A DNA stretch of 64,000 nt, taken from assembly GCA_022813625.1 (NCBI GenBank), contig JAKLMB010000006.1:682001-746000 (forward strand), given 5' to 3'. The stretch comes from Aaosphaeria pasadenensis. Its lineage: Eukaryota > Ascomycota > Dothideomycetes > Pleosporales. The first letter of the stretch is position 1, and every line of letters begins with the position of its first letter. Shown here in pieces: positions 22,648-33,632 of this stretch. Below the pieces are notes generated by a model. That model was given only the letters and a program-made list of their open reading frames with translations. It had not been told where the DNA came from and did not search any database. The position numbers and the translations under genes are program-made.

Positions 22648-25600
22648 AGAGTACAGAGACCGAGCGAAACACTGACATCTTGTATGCTGTTATGGAACGC
22701 TTATGGGAGAGGTCTGATCTCACAAGGTTGATCTTCTCCAAGATGAAATCTCATCTAAAGAATCATGACAAAACCTTTGACGCATATATTACTTCAACCT
22801 ACTGGAGAGAAGACAGCATATCTAATCCACATCCAGCCCACGGACGTGTCTCTGCAACCGAGTAAGGTTGCCAAGATTCAGGATCTACCAACATCATTAA
22901 CTGAACATTTCAATGAATGCATTTATTACAGGTCACTATGTCATAGATAATCCCATCAGCATAATTCCACTACTCTGTCCTTTGTTTCATCTGCTTTAAG
23001 GCCTTGACATACACACCAAATCATAAATAACAAACACACCATTTCCCCAACACCAAAGCTACTCTACCTCTCCTCTCCCTCAACCAACACTTCCTACATC
23101 CTCCGAAATCATTCACCCACATCATCCTGTCTTCCAAGCCTCCCACGTGGTTAGTCAATTGTAGTCATGCCACCACTTCACTCCCGGCTTTTCCTCACCT
23201 CTTCACAACCAAACCATGCTCAAATGGCAATCGGGCGTTTAAAGCGTGTAAAGAAAAAGGGCCCCACCACTACAGAGTTTCAATCTGACAAAGCTGAGAT
23301 GCGCATGCAGGCGTCATTGCACCCCTGGTCAAACCGGATGTACGGGGAGAACAATGTCCTAGAGATTCCGGAGGAAGGGATGCTGGGAAGGTGCGCGTAG
23401 GATGTTGGCGTTTTATGATGTTTCTTCTTCTTCTTCAAGGATTCAGGGTGTGATTGTTGTTGAAATCAAATATGCCTTAATTATTAAGTAGGGATTCGGC
23501 ATCTACATAGATGTAGAGTAGTCTGCGTGTAGCTCATTGTCATGCAAGTAATAGGCAAAGGCAATTACACTTCTCACTTTTCCTATCTGTTTTGACCATA
23601 GTCTACGAAAACATATGCCTCTACTTGCATCACCCATCTACACACCCGTTCTGATCTTTCTCAGACTCCAATATGAAATAGGAAGCGAAAATAGACATCA
23701 AGGTGTATTACATGCCTTGAAGCAAATGCGTGTCGTGCATGCTTTACAAGTCCATACATCCGAACCATAAACCAACCAACCTATCTCACCATTCGCTACG
23801 TACTGCACCTTCCATATGTGTAGTCACGTAGATCAGGTCATATTAAAACCAACCCTCCTGCAGCACGAATCCGCAGGAATCCTCGGGTCCCGGGGGAGTT
23901 AGGGATCGCCACGAACCCGCCCACCCAACAGGAAGCAAAAGCGTCAAGAAAGAATGGAAAGCGACAAGCAACGCGGCGACCTCCGCCAGAAGTCCTAGGA
24001 CGGATGCCGGAGTAAATGCAGGAAGGAAATAAATCTATCACGACACCGACGTGTACATACGTCCCTTAAATGTCTACAAGCATCTTCCCCGCAAACACTA
24101 TCCTTGCTTCTGTTTACCACGAGAAGAGACAGCACGAGCGCGGGTGGGTACTGGGAATGATGTTTTTAATTCATGAAGAGCCAATGATCTGGCTGTGCAG
24201 TTTGACCCCACTCATCAAGTAGGAAAGGGGAAAGAGAATTGCCAGCGAAATGGAGCGAATCCTTTCTTGGGATAATTAAACGCGTAGGTTGAAGATTGAA
24301 GGCTTTAGACTATGTTTGGACAGTTTTGAGATGCTCTTGGTTTTCGTGGTCTCTGTTTTTACCTTGCTTGGATCTGAGCCATCGTCGATTTGGAGAGGAT
24401 TATTGGAGAGCGGGCATGTATGTACAGGAGGGAGGTAGGTAGGTATACCTAGGTAGGCATGGTTGGCTGCTTAGCTTCTTTTCAAGTAGAGATTTCAAGG
24501 TGCTTGTGGTTGAGACGGAGGCGGTCAAGGATGTAATCGTGTTTTTTGATACTTTAGGTATGCAGTAAAAGATTGACGGGTAGGTTAGCTCGAGGCGTTT
24601 CATTTACGAGCGGCTCCCGTACTAAAAGTCAAAAGCGCATCGCTGTCCATATCCTAATAATGGATCGCTTGTGCGTATAAAAAAAGTAAATTATCAGTAC
24701 TTCTGTCTGTGGGAATGCTCTAGCACACGAGGCGTTATCATCTCGTTTACTAGCTACAGGTACCTGCGAATTTAGGTATTGCGATGCTTGCCGCAGCTGA
24801 CCGACCGATCTGACCGCTTTAATCATCATAAACACAATTCAATAGGTTAGAAAAAGGCTTTCTGTGACTAGCCCGATTGATCGAATCGTTTTCATGGTAT
24901 TTCCCATTATCAGTACACGTGGAAAGTTCGCTTGCTCGTCCTCGTTTTCGATATCATGCGGCTACATTCGTTGTTCGAGTCTGAGGATCGAAGCGATTAG
25001 TGTGCAGAACCGTTCACCATGGGAGTGCGAAGTTCCTGATCCGCTTCCAAGGCTACCTAGGTAGGTAATTTCCTGGACTTTCGAACCATGTAAATACATC
25101 GCCGTTACCCTCTCCCTGGTTGGTTGAAATTTTTTGCCCTTCGATCCTACTCTGACATGACATGCCCTGCGTTTGGCTGCCCGCGATGTGAGCAGACGAA
25201 CAGGTTACACCAGCGCAACGAAGATCGAAAGAATAGGGGTTCTTAGTCTAGAAGCAGGCCAAAAAAAATCTCCGAGAATCAGAAAATCGGATGCTGGCGA
25301 TGGGGGATTCAGCGAATACAATTCTGAAATGAGATATGACCATCATATGATGTGCAAAGGAGCGGTATGTGATGGGAATTGATTGGCTGGCCGATCTACC
25401 GAAGCGATATCCTGTGCGACATCCCATCCCATCCCACCAGCAGGAAAAAGCAATAACGAAGACGAGTACGAAGTAGGGCACAATGGAAGATTACGAGGTC
25501 ACACTGTATAATCGAGACGATGGGTGAATGCAGACTACATCATATCGTGTACGCATTGAAGTCGAGAACCTCGAGTTATACTACGAGGTACGTAAAAACC

Positions 25601-27802
25601 CTGATCTGCATGGTTTCGAGAATGGTTACTACCGCGGTCAACCGTCCATCATGGGAGTGGTTGACAGGGGCACATCAAGATGCAACATGTGCCAAGGATC
25701 GAGATGATCGGCGGCTTGGATGGTTGGGAACGCAACTCTCTCCTTTGGCGGTGGTGGTAGCTCTAGGGCTGTGCCACTTGACTCCACTTCCCTCTGATGA
25801 AAGGACTTCGTCACGCGGGCGCGACAGATCTAGACGTGATGGGACGTTTAGAGTACGGAGTACAGTAAGATTGATGGCTGCTGAGGAAACATCTTGCGGG
25901 TTGGAAGACATAATGCGACGGCCTGGGGGAGGGAAGCTATAGTTCATTCGTGTTGGGAAAACCCCCATGTGTCGTATGGATGGAAGAACTGGACGAGGCA
26001 CTTGAAAGCGGCAGACCCTCGATGACAGACAATACCCGCCCGGACCGCAGTTGGCGAAAGCCCAGGCGCCCCGTGCAATACCCGTATCAGCATATCAATA
26101 ATGATGGAAAAGGCACAGCAGCCAGGTTGTACGTAGGGACCTCCAGTATTAGTGGAGTGTCAGGCCTGTGGAAGCAGGACAGAATACAGTTAGTTTCGAG
26201 CTGCAACCACTTCGGCCAACACGATCCATCGCGCCTGGGTACTCTGTTTGCATGGCTTCGAAAGGGAATGTGGAAGCGGATATCGACTGCATCGACTGGA
26301 CGGCTGGATGGAGGCGAATGTCACCAGCGTGGGCATGTCATGTCCTGGGCGGCGGTGGGGGAATTGCATGTATGTATGGATGGAGTATTGTATTGTATTC
26401 GTTCAAACCTCATCCCCCTCTCCAAATGCTCGTCCAACTCGTGATCACAAGTGAGGACGGGCGGATTCCATCACCGTATTGCTGCAGGGTGCCAATGCGG
26501 CAGTCGCTAAACGGCTGTGCATGAGACCTTTTTGCTATTGGAACATTCCTCGCTGCAGTGCCCGCATCATCTTTGTGTTGCTTCTTTCACAGGTGAATGG
26601 TGGGTGGACGTTTATGAGCACCCGCACCACATGGATCAAGTCCGAACGCAAGGTAGGAAGTTCCCAGGAGCATTCGATTAGGGAAGCGAAGGCGAACTAG
26701 GAGTGTCTTGCACATTCAGGGCAAACCAAGAAGGCTGTGTATTTCTTGACGGCTGCTGGGCAGAGAGGCAAGGGCGTGCCTCTCTCGATGCTGACTGCCT
26801 TTCCGGGCTGCCATCACTGGGTGAACGCAGTTCTGTCGCTGATGGAAGACCCCGACTTTGCCTCCCGCAGGTCGTTGGCCGGCGCTCCATCATTCCTCAT
26901 GGGAATAAAATCGTGTGTTGCCCAGGCGTCATTCATGGTCAGCACAGTTGGTCTGGAGAAGCTCTGGTGGCTGGGTCCCAGACGCCTTTCGCCGCAAAAA
27001 GCATGGTGAATGTGGTGTGGCAGGCAAAGGAGGGGTTCTATCGTTACCCGTTCTTATGACACTGCAGGGTTCGGATATGTGTGGTCGACGCTGTTGGGGG
27101 TCCTCCAGGTCTGTGAGATTCTCCCATCATTGCAGCACGAGCAGAAGTGGGCTGCCTGTGGTGCGGGTTTGCATGTGGATGGCTGGATAGATGGATGGGT
27201 GTCCGTTGCCTTCCCTCCCCTCCCCTACCTGCCCAGCTGAACAGGCGCAAACAGACGTGCAGCAGGGAGTAGCGAACGTCATTCTCGTTCAACAACACCC
27301 GGCGCCCTCGTATCCCCAATACAGAGAGATCCTGCCACCCCACAACGTCGACTTCAATATCATGCTTCAAGATATTTGTATATAGAATTTCTTTTTTTCA
27401 TTCAAGTGCGGTCGTTATGTAGTAGTCAAACGCCAATGCCTGGTCTATGAAAATTTTAGTCAAAAGATGCCCCCCGTCATGCAACAAACCCATCCCATCG
27501 CAATAATGGGAAGTGTTATGCCCAACACCCTACATGTATGTACGTATGCTGGTGTGCAGCTGGTAACACACAAAAAATATCGTGTATGAAACATGGCCTC
27601 GAACGCGGCATCAAATGAATTGATTCGGGCCGGATCGTAATATTCACAAGTGACCGAAGTCTAGAGAAACGAAGAGGAAAACGCAAAAGTACGGAGATAT
27701 GAACAGGCTCTATCCCGGAACACAGTGGTATCCTGCAGTAATCATGAATCATGTAGTCGTAAGATGCGATCAAGATTCGATTTACAATGCAGTTCCTGGC
27801 CA
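22648..27802. other. 5.1-kb gene-free region between convergent genes
   Basis: No gene is supported. Open frames cluster around 25950-27390 in several plus-strand frames, but they overlap each other, lack domains and show no coding bias. A 77-aa frame at 23167-23400 is basic and starts after a pyrimidine-rich stretch, but nothing else supports it. Words of the CCTAGGTA type occur near 24446 and 25053, and TACGGAGTA at 25854. The 22650-22950 part may belong to the gene upstream. Confidence 0.55.
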
Positions 27803-29391
27803 CTACTGCCATGCGAACTGGTAATTGGGCTTGTTGAGGTCGAGCTCGAAATCTGATATCCAGGGCTCGCTCGACCCCAGTTCATCGAGGGTATTGGGGA
27901 TCGCAATTGCACGTGGTTCGTTGTACAAGTTGTCTGGGAACGAAACGGCGATGTCCTTTGCACCGGTGGCGGCAAGAAGGTCGGAACTGAATCCCCTCAT
28001 AAAGTCGAGGTCGATACCTGTACCCTCGGGCGAGGCTGTTGACAGAGGGAGGGGTGCAGAAATCCCCATAGATCCACTCATAGTAGAAACGCTGGGTCCA
28101 GAGGTCGCAATGCGGAATGCAGGGCTGTCCTCCCAGAAAAGAGTTTCACTGGCAGCAGATGGTGGAGGCTTCGCAAGGTCCATGTCTCCCATGGAAGACT
28201 GAGCATTCTTATGGAATTCCAGATCCCCAAACAAGGTTGGCTCGCCAATCTCTGAGTGGGCAGAGGAAGCATTGGTCAGGCCTGGGTTGCTGGGAGGCTG
28301 GGTCAAGGTATCATTCAGCTTGCTAGGGTTGAGCGGGAGATCGCCAGCAGACCAGATAGGGTTGTTGAGACCAGCAGAATGGATAGCCCAGTCGTTGTCC
28401 ATGTTGGTGAGACAATCCTGCGAAGGCGATGTAGAAAGACTGCCAAAGCCGAAGCTGCGAGTAATGTTGGCCATGTTGTTGGACCAGGGCCACTGTTGCG
28501 CGGACAGAGCATCGCCCAAGGGGCTGTCACCCGGAGAGTTGCCATCTTGCCCAAATGCGGTACTCTGTGTGTTGAACAGAGAATCTTGGAACGTGTTGTT
28601 GTCGAGGCCACCGGTCAAAGGTGCAACAGGAACATTGTCAGTCGAACGCTGAGAAGAGCCAAGGAAGGCGTAGAAGTCGTTGTTGGACAAGGAATGAGTG
28701 TCTAACGCACGTTGCGCCTTAGCATCGGGCTGTCCGCAGGTGTTGCCTTGCGTGTACGAAGCGAATGCAGCGTGTCCGTGGAGAGTGTGAGGACGACCAT
28801 GCTTGTAGTTATACGGAGCCCCAGAAATGTGAGCCGTGTTGTTGTTCCTGTGACAAGGCTTGTGGTGGCCATTGGCGAAGACAGTCAACGTGCTCTCAGA
28901 TTGAGTAGCCGTAAGCTTGGGCTTTGTACGTGCTGCATGGAGTGTCTGCTTTCCAGTGTCGACCTTGAGATCGAGGGGATCCTTCTTCCCGCCACAGATG
29001 CATTTTGAGCCAGAATGGCAACCACAGCTATCATCAGTTCCTGAAGCATGATTAGAATCGTCGACACTGGCACTAGCATTCTCCATACCCTTCGCGTCGC
29101 CCTTGTCTTTGTGCTTGTCCTTGTCTTTCTTATCGCCACAGTCACACTTGGCGTGATGAGACTTGGACTTGCGAGCGCCGCGACAGTGCTCGCATTGCTT
29201 GACAGGACGACCCTTGGGGTTGATGTGGTGCAGTTCGCGATCTGTGGCAATTGTGTTAGTCCATGCATTGAACGACAAAAGTATCGACGTCAGTAAGGGT
29301 GTGCGTATGGCATACCAGTGTGCATGCAGCCGCTCACGCGGTGGCCCTTGATGCACGAAGAGCAGGCATATTTCTCGCCGTCGATGAGCAT
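27803..29391 (-). CDS. Copper-fist DNA-binding transcription factor
   Basis: Exons on the minus strand are 29391-29316 and 29241-27803, giving 504 aa. Residues 1-40 form a copper-fist domain: C10, C13, C22 and H24 in the C-x2-C-x8-C-x-H spacing, then the KGRP minor-groove motif at residues 35-38. The intron splits the fist right after the CMHT segment. A CEHCR unit, HHAKCDC, and near residue 98 a second cluster C-G-C-x5-C-I-C follow, and a long acidic, Ser/Asn-rich region with hydrophobic patches looks like an activation domain. Family members (Ace1, Mac1, Cuf1, GRISEA) sense copper and drive copper uptake or detoxification genes. Only one Cys cluster of the CxC type is seen in the C-terminal half, so it does not look like a Mac1-type protein with paired repeats. 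Direction of control (uptake or detoxification) cannot be told. Confidence 0.92.
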
Positions 29392-31476
29392 TCCGGTTTA
29401 GCTACGGCCGATTGCGGTCGTCGCACCTGGCGGTCACTGCCGGGCGAAGGTTGGCTCGAAGCGTAGAGGAAGAGAGAGTTGTACGTTGAAGCGCGAAAGT
29501 AGGCGACCAAGGCCCACGGGGCGGCAGAGGCGATGACCAGAGTCAACAAGCGACTGCCGAACGAAGTAGAATAAAGAATTGGACAATTGAAGTTGAAAAT
29601 GGGAAACGTAACACCAGGGTATCTATGTCAATGGGTGGAAATCAACGCAGGGTAGGTTCGTAGCAGGTAACCGTCAACGCCGGGAAACGACACCGAGCCG
29701 AATACAGAGTGGAGAGTGGAGAGCGAGATTGATAGAGTAGATAGACCGAGGAAGACGAGGCGAAGATCTATGATAGAGACGGAGAAGATGATGGAGATGA
29801 TGATGATGGGGGGGACCGAGCCGCTGCACCAAAAGGCGCTGGGCGAAAAGCGTTCAACGGGTATTCTGTTGTAGAAAACAAACCAGCGGAGAGGGCAATC
29901 CTGAAGCCGTGTAGAGTTATGAGAAAGAGAAGAAGAAAGAGGAAGTCGAGGGAGCAGACGGGAGTGGGAGAGGGTAGTGGTCGATTCACACAGTGCACAG
30001 GGTAGGGTGTGGGAGGATCCACATGTGCTATGGGATGTGATTGGCTGCAAGGAGAATGTCCCGATGGGGAATGGTACACTTTCGGACACGCATCCACCAC
30101 ATGCTTTACCATACTTTGTTCGATCTTAGACTTATTAGAACTTTTCACTCTTGTTATTGGACTCGAACTTGGACTTTGAAGCTTTGGAATTGTTACAATA
30201 TTGTATTTTGGACCTGGTCTTATTCAAGAAGGAGTAGTGCATACCATTCTATACATACAGTATCAATTCTGATAGGTACTCCACACTGTATCCCGTCACT
30301 ACACTGCACGGTGCTGTATTCACTGAACTGTACCGATCTACTGGGGTACTCCGTACTGTACTATACATACAATTCAGATACGATACGATTCTTTACCACT
30401 ATAGATATACTCTAGGTATAGTCTGTTTGTTAACCTAACCACATAGAAACAAGAAATGCATCACCCATCCCCCAATATATCACCGAACGTCCCTCTCTCT
30501 CTTTCGCTTTCCGTTCTGGTGCCTCTGCTGTTGCTGCTCACCGCATGCCACATCGCTATCCCTCCCTCCCTCCCTCCATCTCTCCACGCAATCTCTGCGT
30601 CCAGCAAGCCATCCATTCCATCCCATCCTCCCCCAGCCGGCATTCTGTGATGACCTGCAGAACTGTAAGCCCGCGCTCGGTCCTCAACCCGTCCTGTCTC
30701 GTGATGTACCTACTTTCTGCTCCACATCACAATACTTGCCAATAGCGTACCACTTTGAAGAGAGGCAACACATCGTCATCGTCACCACCTACTGGTACCT
30801 GTTCTCTCTCTCTCTCTTGATTCCTTGCCATCCAACTTTCCTTCATTCCGAGGGCTGTTTTCTCTATCTAGTACCTGGTATCAATCAGGTCCGTGGTGGG
30901 TGGAACGAGCGCACAGCACCGCATCGCATTGCATCGTCTCTTTTCCTACCGCCTTGTGCACGTACTTCTTCGTACCGGATCCACACTATTGCGTATCAAA
31001 AGCAAGTCTCCACCCACCAGCACGGCCATGTCCACAACCCCACGCTCCATATCATGATTGACGGACGTCCCGTCGTCCCCTGAGCACAGTCCAGTCCGTA
31101 CAGTCCGTTGCCAAGGTGATCATCCAGATATAAAGTGTCACTTGGAGCTTTTATTGCTATGCGCTGCGATGGCTTCCGCCGCAATTAAATAGAACAATCG
31201 AACAATAGTGCCCAGATCTACCTAGGTGCTACATATGCAACGGGGTTATGTCCGACTGACCAACTGAGTGGACATGTACTCCCTTCGTCGTGCATTACCT
31301 TCAGGTACCGGTCCACGATTACATCCTCGTCAGCCGTACTGTAATTACCAGCCATATTTCGTGCAGCCATCGGAGCGCCTCCGTGCCGTTAGCCCGCTAA
31401 TTGATCGCGCGTGCGAGCCTCGCAAATGGTTCTTTACGCTGTGTTACGAGTACCAATGCTGAGTCTGCTGGTACCC

Positions 31477-31527
31477 TCGAGAAGACAAGGCTCGCACCAC
31501 AACACAAGCAGGGTCCCGTCTTCTCGA
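31477..31527. repeat. Perfect 10-bp inverted repeat with 31-nt loop
   Basis: The arms TCGAGAAGAC (31477-31486) and GTCTTCTCGA (31518-31527) are exact reverse complements. They could form a hairpin in RNA or a cruciform, or be the scar of a small inserted element. No function is known. Confidence 0.7.
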
Positions 31528-31820
31528 TCTTAGGATCGACTGCATGGCTGCCATCTACTTTGACTCTCTTCCCAATCTAAGTGCTCTGTGCAACTTTTCT
31601 GTCCAACTCTGGTACAGCCGGCTAGGCCTACCGCTTTTTGACAGTATGCCACCCTCCATGCATGCCATTTAGACCGATCGCACGGCAAAATTCCGTTCTG
31701 ACCAGGCGTGCATCATCGCTCGCACGAAGGAGAAAAAATCTGCCGTGGCTGGCCATTCGTCTCGCAGCGCTGTTAGCGCCAGCCGCCCGCCCTAACCACT
31801 ACCACTGTAACGATACATGT

Positions 31821-31851
31821 GGTGCTGCTTAGCACCTCGTAGCTGTACGAG
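31821..31851. repeat. Two adjacent short hairpins
   Basis: GGTGCT-gctt-AGCACC (31821-31836) is followed at once by CTCGTA-gctg-TACGAG (31836-31851). Both have 6-bp arms and 4-nt loops and share one base. The second uses the TACGAG word that recurs between genes in this window. Confidence 0.65.
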
Positions 31852-33632
31852 TAGTAAAGGCAGCATACTTCCGCTAACAACCAACATATCCCACATCTCG
31901 ATAATTAAATATCCAAGGAGAAAAAGGCTTCACTCTGTGCATCTAGGCAAAGCATCTATCGAGATGATATGCTTCCGTCTTGGATGCCGTTGCTTCGGTC
32001 TCTTAAATACTGCTGCAGATGTGTTATTCACCACCCGCAGCAGGTTAAAAAGGTTCGGTGGTCATCTTGCGTCCGCTCATCCATTCGGGCGCTGAACTGC
32101 GCTGGCCGAATTCGGCGCGTCTACCAGTAAATAACTTATGTGATACATCCTACTGTCTTAATCACTTGTGCGATAATGTAAGTATGTTTCCCGGTGATTA
32201 GCTTTGGTCATCTCTCTATTGGCTGTGCTTCCTACAAGTAGATGAAGACTTTTGGCTGAGCAACCACATCCATCACGTGCCGGTCGAAATTTCGATAAGC
32301 CCACGGTCGATCCATCAATCTACATACAACCCTAGCAGGCGGAAGAAGATATTAGATCCTCTGGAAAATTTCAAGATCTCATCTTGTCGATCGCATCGTG
32401 GTGGAATGGGATGGCAATGATTAACAGTGGAAGCATGTGACCTCTCCCGGTACACCCAATCAATCCTTGAACATCTCAAATGCAAGACTTGTTGATCAAA
32501 TATCTGGGTCTTGGATAGTTTCTCACACACACAGAGTGTCTAGTATATTATCTTCTCATGGCTAAATCTATATGAGTGAACGCCCGATGCAATGTTTTGG
32601 TCCAATCCCTTGATTCATTGTTAGCTACCTACTTGGTCTTGTCAAGGTGACAGCATGGCATTGTCTGTTTCTCAGGTTGTCTGTGCCCTGGAACAATTTT
32701 GAAACGACTTTAAAAGGCTAGAAGTAATATTATAGTCCAGATGAATATTAATAGTTATATCTAGAATCACGATATCCTAATCGCAGGTTTTAAAATTGCG
32801 AGACTACGAGGGGGTATTTGCATTGAATTCTTGATTCTGTTGCAACGAGGTTCTGCCAACTGTGCTGATGCTGTTATAGATGGCTGGACGAACCAAGGTC
32901 AGAATGCTTTGGGCCAGCCAGCTTCTCGGTCAATATGATTAGCCAGAAACAAGATACCCGTTGAATTGCAGGTCTTCTTTCTCTAATGTTCCCGGATTGA
33001 GAGTGAATAGACTATAAACAAGTGTCTTCCAATGCAAAGGCTCTCTGACATAGAGTACACCTCCAAACCTGAAGGCTGGGCAAAAGGAGTGAAGCACATC
33101 ACAGTAAAACTAGTAGATCCAAAACGAAGGGTTTCCTTACAACCAACTGGTCTTTAAAGCCTGCACTACAACTCTACGAGCAGCAACATGCCCGTGGAAG
33201 TTGAGAGCAATAACATAGTGCGCGATGCGGTGTCACTCCTCGCCCATACGTTTGCCCGGCGTATCCGGTGCCGATCGAGTGTGAATGAGACGAACGGCCA
33301 TACAATAATCCGCATCCCAACGTCGGAACTTCAGAATCAAGAACTAAACACCTCAAACTTAACTTATCTGCTGCCCAGAATCATGGGATGACTTCTTTTC
33401 AAGACTCCAGTGTCGCTTTTTGCACTGGGGTAACGTCGCCCTCTCTTCGACCGCGCTAGTACAAAAGGGCGAGGCTGCTGCCATAATGTTGGTCGCTCTC
33501 TCCCGCCGAGTCCACCCATCACCAATACAATCCACCACGACTCGCCACAACATCACCTAAATCCACTCGAACACACTCCAACGCGATCGCAAACCGATTC
33601 GTAGCCTATCGCCGTCATCGCGCCTTCTCGCA

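Larger units (their letters stand above)
29392..33632. promoter_or_regulatory. 4.2-kb divergent region between copper-fist and Rgt1-like genes
   Basis: This region holds the promoters and probable long leaders of two transcription-factor genes. The part next to 29391 is purine-rich on the plus strand (pyrimidine-rich for the minus-strand gene), as in fungal leaders. It also holds a CCCT/CTCC tract near 30560, a 10-bp inverted repeat (31477-31527), a pair of adjacent hairpins (31821-31851), and AT-rich text at 32700-32830. A 67-aa frame at 33188-33391 matches nothing I know. No gene is supported. Confidence 0.55.

Noticed and set aside
25950..27390. Several overlapping plus-strand frames of 60-164 aa
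   Set aside because: They overlap in different phases, have no domain and cannot be joined into a consistent spliced gene.
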